The notes under the pieces: generated by a model
The model's database searches: none
What the model was told of the DNA's origin: nothing
What the model saw: only the letters and a program-made list of their open reading frames with translations
Part shown: positions 37,641-44,111 of the stretch, piece after piece
How the letters are laid out: each line of letters begins with the position of its first letter
Position numbering within the stretch: position 1 is the stretch's first letter
NCBI GenBank assembly: GCA_027452245.1
Contig: DAIDGW010000107.1
Span: 1 to 44,111, forward strand
DNA length: 44,111 bases
DNA from: Acidobacteriaceae bacterium
GTDB taxonomy: Bacteria > Acidobacteriota > Terriglobia > Terriglobales > Acidobacteriaceae
Reading direction: 5' to 3'
Translations under genes and position numbers: made by a program

Positions 37641-37774
37641 CGCATGCTTTTGATCATGCGTGAGTCGAATCACTGCAATCTTCGTTTCGACTCCATACGA
37701 TCGCTTCATCTGTTTCACGCCTTTCGTGACCGCTGGCCAGTGCCAACCCGGCAATCCAGCGGAGGAGGTCCTCC
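37641..37774 (+). promoter_or_regulatory. Structured leader of the multiheme cytochrome gene
   Basis: Five consecutive inverted repeats fill the 134 bases before the start codon. CGCATG (37641-37646) pairs with CATGCG (37655-37660). GAGTCGAA (37662-37669) pairs with TTCGACTC (37686-37693). TCACG (37715-37719) pairs with CGTGA (37725-37729). CCGCTGG (37730-37736) pairs with CCAGCGG (37756-37762), with an inner TGCC (37741-37744) and GGCA (37750-37753). Finally GGAGG (37761-37765) pairs with CCTCC (37770-37774) next to the ATG, which would hide the Shine-Dalgarno sequence. The last two stems share two bases, so they could exclude each other. I cannot match this to a known riboswitch. Confidence 0.5.
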
Positions 37775-39457
37775 ATGAAACGGCTTTCTCCCGTGGTTTT
37801 AGGTCTGGTTGTACTTTGCGTCCATTTCGTTGGGGCGGCACAAACACCCGCCGGTGGACGTCCGGGCCCAGCCTCACCTCCGCACAACAAATCTGCGCTC
37901 GTGAATCCGGTTTCCCCCTCGGGTTATTCACTCGTTGCCTGGGGAGAACTGGGCATGCACTGCATTGACGGCAAGGATTATTCAGTCTTCTCGGTTTTGC
38001 CGCCGTATAACGTGATCCACGCGCAGCTTTACAAGAAAGGGGAACCGCCGGTCGCGATCACCAGCGGTGTAACCATCACCTATCAAGCGACCGCCGATAC
38101 CACCAACTCGGTCAACTCATCGAGTTCGTCCAAGACGAACTTCTGGTCTTACATCAACGCGCTGTTCCACGTGAATGAGCCGCCGGAAACCGGTTTGGCC
38201 GGCTACAAAACGCAAAGCGCGGTACCGTACCCGATGACGTATAACGCGAAAATCGGCTATTGGGAGGCCGTAGGCATTCCCACAATTCCATACGATGACA
38301 AGCAGCTCTTTAACCCTTATCCGATGGCGCTACTCGTGGCCCGGGATTCGAGCGGCAAAGTCCTGGCCAGCGCCAAAATTGTTCTGGCGGTGAGTGATGA
38401 GATGAGTTGCAGTACCTGTCACGCATCGAACAGCGACCCCAATGCCAAGCCGGCAGCGGGATGGGTGAACAATCCCAATCCGGCCAAAGACACGAAGCTC
38501 AATATCCTCAGAAAGCACGACGAGCGCTGGGACATCACTCCTTACCTGAACCAGTTGCAAGCCGCAGGTTATCGATATCGAGCGACGCTGTACCAGACGG
38601 CAACCTCGGGAACGCCGGTGCTATGCGCCGCATGCCATGGCGATAATGCTCTCGGACTGTCGGGCATTTCGCCCATCGAATCGCTGTCGAGCGACATGCA
38701 TAGCCTGCATGGCCCGCAGATCCTGGTTGCAAATGGGCAAACACTCGATTTCAACAGCACCACCAGCGATACCAATTCGTGCTACCTGTGCCATCCGGGT
38801 GCCAAGACACAATGCAAACGTGGCGCGATGAATAACCTTCACTGCGCCAATTGTCACGGAGACCTTTCCCAGGTGGGAGACGCCATCCGTGATCCGTGGT
38901 TCGTGGAACCTGCCTGCCAGATGTGCCACAACGGCAGCATGCGTTATACCTCGGCCTTTGACGCGGGCGGACAGTGGCGCCAGACAGCCGATACGACGTT
39001 TGCTACCAGCAACAACGTTCCCAGCCAGGGATTGAATCTCTATCGCTACAGCTCAGGCCATGGCGGCGTGTTCTGTGCGGCATGTCATGGATCTACCCAT
39101 GCCGAATATCCCACGCTGCAGCCCAATGACAACGTGTATCCCACTGCGTTGCAGGGATACGCGGCGAAACTTACGGAGTGCATCGTTTGTCACACGAACA
39201 ACCTCGTAGCGACCGCCAACGGCGGCCCGCATGGCATTCACAAGGTCGGGCAGAGCTGGGTGAATGCCCACGGAGACTATGTGGAAGGGCACGGGTATCA
39301 GGGATGTACCTACTGTCACGGGGCCGATTACAAAGGCCTCGTCCTGTCACAAGCGAAAGTACAGCGGGTGTTTAGCCTGGAAGGAGGTTCAAAGACATTT
39401 GCGACTGGGCACCTGTTCAACTGCTACGACTGCCATAACGGACCTACTGGTGAGTGA
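37775..39457 (+). CDS. Secreted nine-heme c-type cytochrome
   Basis: A 560-residue exported cytochrome. The signal peptide is residues 1-22 (LGLVVLCVHFVGAA core). Residues about 48-205 contain no heme site and form a beta-rich domain with the landmark ELGMHCIDGKDYSVFSVLPPYN. Nine CxxCH heme sites follow, at residues 212, 284, 336, 357, 381, 434, 469, 511 and 550 (first Cys). The last is near the C terminus, so the protein seems complete. It should act in the periplasm or outside the cell in electron transfer; donor and acceptor are unknown. The ATG has a strong GGAGGAGG site that is locked in a hairpin. Cytochrome maturation genes are not in the window. Confidence 0.93.
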   Translation: MKRLSPVVLGLVVLCVHFVGAAQTPAGGRPGPASPPHNKSALVNPVSPSGYSLVAWGELGMHCIDGKDYSVFSVLPPYNVIHAQLYKKGEPPVAITSGVTITYQATADTTNSVNSSSSSKTNFWSYINALFHVNEPPETGLAGYKTQSAVPYPMTYNAKIGYWEAVGIPTIPYDDKQLFNPYPMALLVARDSSGKVLASAKIVLAVSDEMSCSTCHASNSDPNAKPAAGWVNNPNPAKDTKLNILRKHDERWDITPYLNQLQAAGYRYRATLYQTATSGTPVLCAACHGDNALGLSGISPIESLSSDMHSLHGPQILVANGQTLDFNSTTSDTNSCYLCHPGAKTQCKRGAMNNLHCANCHGDLSQVGDAIRDPWFVEPACQMCHNGSMRYTSAFDAGGQWRQTADTTFATSNNVPSQGLNLYRYSSGHGGVFCAACHGSTHAEYPTLQPNDNVYPTALQGYAAKLTECIVCHTNNLVATANGGPHGIHKVGQSWVNAHGDYVEGHGYQGCTYCHGADYKGLVLSQAKVQRVFSLEGGSKTFATGHLFNCYDCHNGPTGE

Positions 39458-39480
39458 TTTTTCTTTTTCAGCAAATCCAT

Positions 39481-39539
39481 CGGCCCTTTGAAATATTTCA
39501 AGGGGCCGGGTTCATATGCGTAGCGAAATCAGATTTCGC
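39481..39539. terminator. Tandem hairpins between convergent cytochrome and moeB-like genes
   Basis: The first hairpin pairs CGGCCC (39481-39486) with GGGCCG (39503-39508), then a T-G wobble, and continues through TTGAAA (39488-39493) with TTTCAA (39496-39501). The second pairs GCGAAAT (39523-39529) with ATTTCGC (39533-39539). Both lie between the stop codons of convergent genes, suiting a bidirectional terminator, although no long T-run follows either. Confidence 0.5.
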
Positions 39540-39570
39540 CGCTTGAAGATTTGGCCCGAAGGTCGGCAGT

Positions 39571-40734
39571 TCAATATTTCGGAACGTTGGGATCGATCCG
39601 GTCGGCCCAGGCCAGGATTCCACCGCTCAGGTTATGTACGTTGCTGAATCCGGCTTGCTGCAGGAAAGCGACGGCTTTGGCGCTGCGTCCGCCCATCTTG
39701 CAATGCGCCACGATCTCGCGGCTGGAATCCAGCTCCTGCACGCGCCGCGGCAATTCCCCGAGCGGTATCAGATATCCGCCAAGGTTGCAGATCTGGTATT
39801 CGTGCGGCTCGCGCACATCGAGAATGAATAGATCGTCGCCTTTATCCAGGCGTTGCTTCAGTTCTTCCACAGTCATATCTGAGTTGGCGCGTTCCGCCGG
39901 TTTTTCCTCTCCGCGAATGCCGCAAAACTCGTTGTAGTCTATCAGCTTTGTCACCGTGCGATGTTTGCCGCAGGCCGGGCACTCCGGATTTTTCCGCAGC
40001 TTCAGTTCGCGGAATTTCATGCCCAATGCGTCGATGAGCAGCAGCCGCCCGATCAGCGGATCTCCTACACCCAGAATCAGTTTGATCACTTCGGTGGCCT
40101 GCATCACGCCCACCAGTCCGGGAAGAATTCCCAGCACGCCGCCTTCGGCGCATGACGGCACCAGTCCCGGCGGAGGCGGCTCCGGATACAGGCAGCGATA
40201 GCAGGGCCCGTCCTCGGTCGCGAACACGCTCGCCTGCCCTTCGAAGCGAAAAATTGATCCGTAAACGTTCGGTTTCCCGCTCAGCACGCACGCATCGTTC
40301 ACCAGATATCGCGTCGGGAAGTTGTCCGTACCATCGGCGATGATGTCGAATTCCTGAAAAATTTCGAGCGCGTTCGCGCTGGTCAGCCGCGTATCGAATG
40401 TCTTTAAATTCAGATACGGATTGATCGCCTTCAGCTTCTCGGCCGCCGAATCGAGCTTCTTCCTTCCCACATCCGGCGTGGAGTGAATGATTTGCCGCTG
40501 CAGGTTGGTGAAATCGACCACGTCGAAGTCCACCAGGCCGAGCGTGCCCACGCCGGCCGCTGCCAGGTAGAGCGCCAGAGGAGATCCCAATCCGCCGGTG
40601 CCGATGCACAGCACACTCGCCGCTTTCAGCTTCTGCTGACCCTCCATGCCCACCTCGGGCAAGATCAAATGCCGCGAGTAGCGCAGGATTTCGTCCTTGT
40701 TCAAAGTGACTGGAATCTCGCTTGTGATGGCCAT
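39571..40734 (-). CDS. MoeB/ThiF-type adenylyltransferase fused to rhodanese
   Basis: A 387-residue E1-like enzyme. Its first 270 residues are the ThiF/MoeB fold that adenylates the C-terminal glycine of a ubiquitin-like sulfur carrier, with nucleotide motif GTGGLG (45-50), LVDFDVVDFTNLQRQ and two zinc CxxC pairs (CYRC and CPAC). Residues about 285-387 form a rhodanese domain with active-site cysteine C345 (CKMGGRS) that can deliver persulfide. The architecture matches MoeZ/MOCS3-type proteins in sulfur transfer to molybdopterin, thiamine or cysteine biosynthesis. The MoaD/ThiS-like gene lies upstream, same strand, with a 118-base gap, and is the obvious partner. Confidence 0.93.
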   Translation of the reverse strand: MAITSEIPVTLNKDEILRYSRHLILPEVGMEGQQKLKAASVLCIGTGGLGSPLALYLAAAGVGTLGLVDFDVVDFTNLQRQIIHSTPDVGRKKLDSAAEKLKAINPYLNLKTFDTRLTSANALEIFQEFDIIADGTDNFPTRYLVNDACVLSGKPNVYGSIFRFEGQASVFATEDGPCYRCLYPEPPPPGLVPSCAEGGVLGILPGLVGVMQATEVIKLILGVGDPLIGRLLLIDALGMKFRELKLRKNPECPACGKHRTVTKLIDYNEFCGIRGEEKPAERANSDMTVEELKQRLDKGDDLFILDVREPHEYQICNLGGYLIPLGELPRRVQELDSSREIVAHCKMGGRSAKAVAFLQQAGFSNVHNLSGGILAWADRIDPNVPKY

Positions 40735-40852
40735 TGCTGTCCTCAGTTCAGATTTTTCGGGATGCCGGAGCGGCAGAGATCAACGCACTAGCGACAGGAA
40801 CAACACATACAGCAGCGCATCGGGATTGCGAAGTTCAGTTGCATTGCCTGCA

Positions 40853-41131
40853 TTACCCCACGCCTCCGGCAATCGAAGGCACAATGGAGATGTTATCACC
40901 ATCGTTCAGCGTGGTCGCCTCTTTCTGCAGGTAGCGGATGTCCTCGTCATTCACGTAGATGTTGACGAAGGCCCGCAGCTTGCCCTCTTCGGTGTAGAGA
41001 TGACGCTTTAGTTCCGGGTGCTGCGCCACCAGCGAATTCATCGCGTCTGCGACGGTCGCTCCGGAAACATCTACCGCCGGCTGCTTCCCCACATACTGCC
41101 GCAACGGGGTTGGAATGTGAATTTTGCTCAT
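40853..41131 (-). CDS. MoaD/ThiS-family sulfur carrier with C-terminal extension
   Basis: A 92-residue beta-grasp protein expected to carry sulfur as a C-terminal thiocarboxylate. FVNIYVNDEDIRYLQ and LNDGDNISIVPSIAGG resemble CysO. However, the protein ends AGGVG, so the diglycine is followed by two extra residues. Family members that act as thiocarboxylates usually end at GG, so processing by a JAMM-type peptidase, as known for QbsE, may be needed. The ATG at 41131 gives the standard N terminus; the frame is open to 41197. It lies next to the MoeB-rhodanese gene, which could activate it. No JAMM peptidase gene was seen in this window. Confidence 0.88.
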   Translation of the reverse strand: MSKIHIPTPLRQYVGKQPAVDVSGATVADAMNSLVAQHPELKRHLYTEEGKLRAFVNIYVNDEDIRYLQKEATTLNDGDNISIVPSIAGGVG

Positions 41132-41274
41132 AGTTGAAAATAAGAGATGCACCGCAAAGCCAGCAAGATTCAGGGACTTGCGCCCTAACGGCAACAACTT
41201 TGCACCCGAACGGGCGCCTGCTGCATCCGGATAGAATAGTTTCGTTATACCGATCCAACCTTCAGGAACTCATC

Positions 41275-41715
41275 ATGGAAATGAAAGAACTCAGCCCGAA
41301 AGAGTGCCATGCCATCCTGCAACGCGCCGAAACTGGACGCCTGGGATGCTCGTTCGAAAATCAGCCCTACATCGTCCCGGTCAGCATAGCCTGCGATGAC
41401 GATTCCATCTATGTCTTCGCCACCTTCGGCCAGAAGATTAAGTGGATGCGCGCCAACCCCAAAGTCTGCCTGCAAGTCGATGAAATCAAAGATCACTCCC
41501 GATGGTCGAGCGTGGTCGCCTACGGCCGGTATCAGGAACTTCCCGAGCCCCAGTTCAAACAACAGCGCGAGCATGCCCGCAAGTTGCTGCAGCAGCGCCA
41601 TGACTGGTGGCTGAACGCAGTTGCCGAGCGCCGCATCGCCACCAAAGACGTATCGGTCGAGCCGATGTTCTTCCGCATCCAGATCGATTCCGTCACCGGC
41701 CTGGGAACCGAATAG
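41275..41715 (+). CDS. Pyridoxamine 5'-phosphate oxidase-like flavin split-barrel protein
   Basis: A 146-residue protein of the NimA/PNPOx-like split-barrel superfamily. It opens with ELSPKECHAILQRAETGRLGC, and continues with ENQPYIVPVSIACDDDSIYVF and FATFGQKIKWMRANPKVCLQVDE, the typical FMN- or heme-binding core. It probably binds FMN in the cytoplasm and reduces a small substrate; the identity is unknown. CAGGAA lies before the ATG at 41275, and the frame is open upstream to 41134. It is divergent from the sulfur carrier gene and 47 bases upstream of the OppD-type gene. Confidence 0.88.
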   Translation: MEMKELSPKECHAILQRAETGRLGCSFENQPYIVPVSIACDDDSIYVFATFGQKIKWMRANPKVCLQVDEIKDHSRWSSVVAYGRYQELPEPQFKQQREHARKLLQQRHDWWLNAVAERRIATKDVSVEPMFFRIQIDSVTGLGTE

Positions 41716-41762
41716 CACTGCTTCCTGCCAGCCGGAAACTGGCGCGCTGATACGATGAGTGC

Positions 41763-42749
41763 GTGGCTCCGCTGCTTGAGATTCGCGGCCTGAACATCGG
41801 TTTCCCCGCCGCGGCAGGACTGCTTCCGGCGGTTCGCGATCTGAGCTTTTCCATCCAGCCCGGAGAAGTTCTCGGCCTGGTCGGCGAATCCGGTTCGGGG
41901 AAGTCGATCACCTCGCTGGCCATCATGCGCCTTCTTCCGCCGCAAGCCGCAATTTCAGGAGCGATTGTCTTTTCCGGCAACGGTCACGGCGCGCGCGATC
42001 TGACAATTCTTTCCGATGATCACATGCGCGCCCTGCGCGGCTCACGCATCGGCATGATCTTTCAGGAGCCCATGACCGCGCTGAATCCCGTCATGCGCGT
42101 AGGAGACCAGATCGCCGAAGCCGTGCTCGCCCATCACCGCGCCGGCAAGAAAGAGGCCTGGGATCGCGCCGTCGCAGCCATGCAGGACGTGGCCATCGTC
42201 GATCCGTCTCATCGCGCGCGCGATTATCCCCATCAGCTTTCGGGAGGCATGCGCCAGCGCGTCATGATCGCCATGGCGATCATCAACCATCCCCAGCTTC
42301 TGATTGCCGACGAGCCGACCACCGCGCTTGACGTCACGATTCAGGCGCAGATCCTCGACCTGCTGGCGGAACTGCGCGGCAAATTCGGCCTGGCCATGCT
42401 CTTCATCTCGCACGATCTCGCCGTGGTTTCGCGCGTCGCCGATCGCGTCGCCGTCATGTACGCCGGAAATCTGGTCGAACTCGGAGCGAAGCAGCAGATC
42501 TTCCAATCTCCCGCGCATCCTTACACCCGCGGACTGCTCGCGGCCGTTCCGGACCTGACCACCGACCGCTCGCGGAAACTGCAGACGATTGAGGGAGTAG
42601 TGCCGCCGCTCCAGGCGCTGCCACCGGGATGCGCCTTTGAACCGCGCTGCGGCCTCCGCATGCCTGCCTGCGCGCGCGGAGTTCCAGCGTTGATCGAAAT
42701 CTCCCCGGGACACTGGGCGCGCTGCCCGGTGGTGAATTCCAGTCAATGA
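41763..42749 (+). CDS. Orphan OppD/DppD-type peptide ABC transporter ATPase
   Basis: A 328-residue ATP-binding protein of the oligopeptide/dipeptide importer branch. Walker A is GESGSGKS, signature LSGGMRQR, and Walker [13 protein letters not shown]. The C-terminal oligopeptide-type extension ([20 protein letters not shown]) includes the cysteines that bind a 4Fe-4S cluster in this family. The GTG at 41763 is the start by codon position. The usual permeases, binding protein and second ATPase are not adjacent, as the next stretch has no gene. It may work with components encoded elsewhere. Confidence 0.92.
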   Translation: MAPLLEIRGLNIGFPAAAGLLPAVRDLSFSIQPGEVLGLVGESGSGKSITSLAIMRLLPPQAAISGAIVFSGNGHGARDLTILSDDHMRALRGSRIGMIFQEPMTALNPVMRVGDQIAEAVLAHHRAGKKEAWDRAVAAMQDVAIVDPSHRARDYPHQLSGGMRQRVMIAMAIINHPQLLIADEPTTALDVTIQAQILDLLAELRGKFGLAMLFISHDLAVVSRVADRVAVMYAGNLVELGAKQQIFQSPAHPYTRGLLAAVPDLTTDRSRKLQTIEGVVPPLQALPPGCAFEPRCGLRMPACARGVPALIEISPGHWARCPVVNSSQ

Positions 42750-43141
42750 GGCCCAGAATAGCAGCGACCTGACCTGCTTGCCGCAGGGGGACGCACGAAA
42801 GCACAGCTCAAATCGGCCTGCGGTAAATTCCGCGGGTGCCCAAGAATTTCACGGCGAGCCATACGCATGGGAGGAGGAGCAGCCGGGTGGCTGCTTGCGC
42901 ACCATCGCTGCCCGGATCTGCGCCGCATCCCCGACCCACAACTCGTGGCGCAACTCCCGCAGCAGGGTCGAACCGCAGTAGGACGAGGTTGCAATTTAAT
43001 TGCTTTGCTCTGAGACAGTCTTCCGTAAAGTGCGGGCATGGCGATGGGAACACGGCAACGACAACCCTGATTCGGTACACCATTGACCCGCGCCGCAGCT
43101 CGAAGAATATCTGACCGCACTCCCCCACGAGGGAGTTCTTG
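42750..43141. other. Gene-free stretch with possible degraded coding remnants
   Basis: I see no convincing complete gene in these 392 bases. On the plus strand some short reading frames look protein-like in turn: a part near 42867-43015, then TLIRYTIDPRR at about 43060-43092, resembling the start of NIPSNAP-type domains, then QLEEYLTALPHEGVLANIRW in another frame from about 43093, after a stop. This may be frameshifted debris or chance in GC-rich DNA. Confidence 0.3.
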
Positions 43142-43987
43142 CTAATATCCGGTGGTCGGAGGCGAGTGATGCCGTCGCACTTGTATATCGATGCCGAACA
43201 TCGGCCCATACACGTTGATGCCATAGTTGGGAACCTTGGGTTCCGAAAGCCCCGCGTTGGAAATGTGCATGTAGTTCAGCCCAGCCGAAATGGCGTAGCG
43301 CGGACTGAAGTTATATCGCACTCCGCTACCCATGTTGGCGGTAAACGTGAAATCCTGCCCCTGGGCGTAGTGCACGCCATCCGGGCCCTTTGCATTGATG
43401 TCGCCCATCCCGAGCCGAAGGTCCCAGTAGGGCGCAATTCGTGAATTTCGCGGCACAAAATTCCGCCGAATTCCCATATCGTAGGAAAAGTAGCGCGTCT
43501 CGGGACCGCGCGGAATGTCGGTATAGGAGGCGCTGAACGTGAGGTCCCAGTTTCCCCGCCACACCAACGGGCCTCTGATATCGCCCATGTGCCACCGTAG
43601 TGAAGCAATGAAGGGCACTAGCGTGTAGCGCAGAGGATATAGATCATACGGATCCCCTTCGAAAACATCGAGGGGGAAGGGGATGTTTATCGGCTGCCAC
43701 GCCCCTTCCAATGAGAACTCCAACTTATTCTTGAAATAAACGTATTGATTTATATCAGCCGCACTCGGCTTAACCGATTTTGCCAGCGGCTTGATTGCAG
43801 CGTTCGCTGGCAGCGCGGTTTTTGTCGGCGTCGCCGCTCCGCTTCCAGTCAGGAAGATCGTTGTCGAGTTTTCATCCGGCGCGGGCCATACCTGCCCCTC
43901 ACTCCTTGGCACAGATTGCCCATTTACTAAAGTACTTACGGCCACCACAAGACACAGAGACAACACGGCTCCTGTGAGCAGGCGCAC
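43142..43987 (-). CDS. PagL-like lipid A 3-O-deacylase (acyloxyacyl hydrolase)
   Basis: A 281-residue outer-membrane beta-barrel enzyme candidate that would remove a 3-O-linked acyl chain from lipid A. The signal peptide is at the new N terminus (RLLTGAVLSLCLVVAVSTLVNG). The C-terminal half alternates in beta-barrel fashion, and YMHISNAGL contains the His-x-Ser motif of the PagL catalytic pair. The GTG at 43987 is preceded by GGAGGA three bases upstream and gives a good signal peptide; the frame is open to a TTG at 44083 without a site. The mature N-terminal 90 residues have no PagL counterpart I recognise. The catalytic acidic residue was not identified. Confidence 0.8.
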   Translation of the reverse strand: MRLLTGAVLSLCLVVAVSTLVNGQSVPRSEGQVWPAPDENSTTIFLTGSGAATPTKTALPANAAIKPLAKSVKPSAADINQYVYFKNKLEFSLEGAWQPINIPFPLDVFEGDPYDLYPLRYTLVPFIASLRWHMGDIRGPLVWRGNWDLTFSASYTDIPRGPETRYFSYDMGIRRNFVPRNSRIAPYWDLRLGMGDINAKGPDGVHYAQGQDFTFTANMGSGVRYNFSPRYAISAGLNYMHISNAGLSEPKVPNYGINVYGPMFGIDIQVRRHHSPPTTGY

Positions 43988-44111
43988 AGCTCCTCCAAAG
44001 ACCGTTGGTCTTACTTCTCTATATGTTGTGGGGGGACTTCTTAACTGGGCCTGGATTGTACATTGGGATGGACGTCGTATCAAGCATCACGGTTGGTATC
44101 TGTCGGTAGCA

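Noticed and set aside
37641..37774. c-di-GMP (GEMM) or cobalamin riboswitch before the cytochrome gene
   Set aside because: The conserved core sequences of those classes are not visible; only the hairpin architecture is.
42836..43114. 92-codon plus-strand frame after the OppD-type gene
   Set aside because: Low-complexity Ser/Arg/Pro-rich translation with no ribosome-binding site. It is treated as unresolved debris instead of a gene.

Overview
The window looks like a chromosomal stretch from a soil-type Acidobacteriota (Terriglobia-like), with moderately high GC. This is inferred from several protein types I associate with that phylum: a kinase-fold protein with PEGA repeats, a receiver-like/TonB fusion, a MerR-TPR fusion, a DevBCA-like exporter with doubled permeases, a homodimeric AceE, and small secreted coiled-coil proteins. 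Short intergenic repeats point the same way. No rRNA, tRNA, CRISPR array, phage or insertion-sequence gene was found, so the taxonomy is a judgement from protein content only.

Layout. 1-7752: the 3' end of an RND efflux pump gene on the plus strand, then minus-strand genes for a SET-domain methyltransferase, a secreted coiled-coil protein, a small unknown protein, an 820-residue secreted protein of unknown function, and a two-gene molybdenum hydroxylase operon (Mo-binding subunit with Tat signal, and 2Fe-2S subunit). 8015-14249: a winged-helix protein, then a five-gene minus-strand ABC export operon (two tandem paralogous permeases, a third permease, membrane-fusion adaptor, ATPase). 14669-22827: a mainly plus-strand run with a PEGA pseudokinase, an ABC-F ATPase, the MerR-TPR protein, an acyl-CoA dehydrogenase, two small envelope proteins and a HIT hydrolase. 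22831-30141: a small membrane protein, DNA ligase LigA, a GNAT acetyltransferase, the receiver/TonB fusion, a membrane protein and an MscS channel, with several 3' ends touching or overlapping. 30371-36554: the pyruvate dehydrogenase operon aceE-aceF-lpdA. 36782-39457: a membrane-anchored peroxiredoxin and a secreted nine-heme cytochrome c behind a strongly structured leader. 39571-43987: a MoeB/ThiF-rhodanese protein with a MoaD/ThiS-like sulfur carrier, a flavin split-barrel protein, an orphan OppD-type ATPase, an unresolved 392-base stretch and a PagL-like lipid A deacylase.

Functional themes are envelope transport and stress (RND, ABC exporter, MscS, TonB, PagL), central carbon metabolism (PDH complex, acyl-CoA dehydrogenase), redox chemistry (Mo hydroxylase, multiheme cytochrome, peroxiredoxin) and sulfur transfer. 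The observations most worth follow-up are the kinase-fold protein that has lost its HRD and DFG aspartates, the chain of hairpins ending in a Shine-Dalgarno-sequestering stem before the cytochrome, an orphan minus-strand terminator that may end a small RNA, and a family of short palindromic intergenic repeats.
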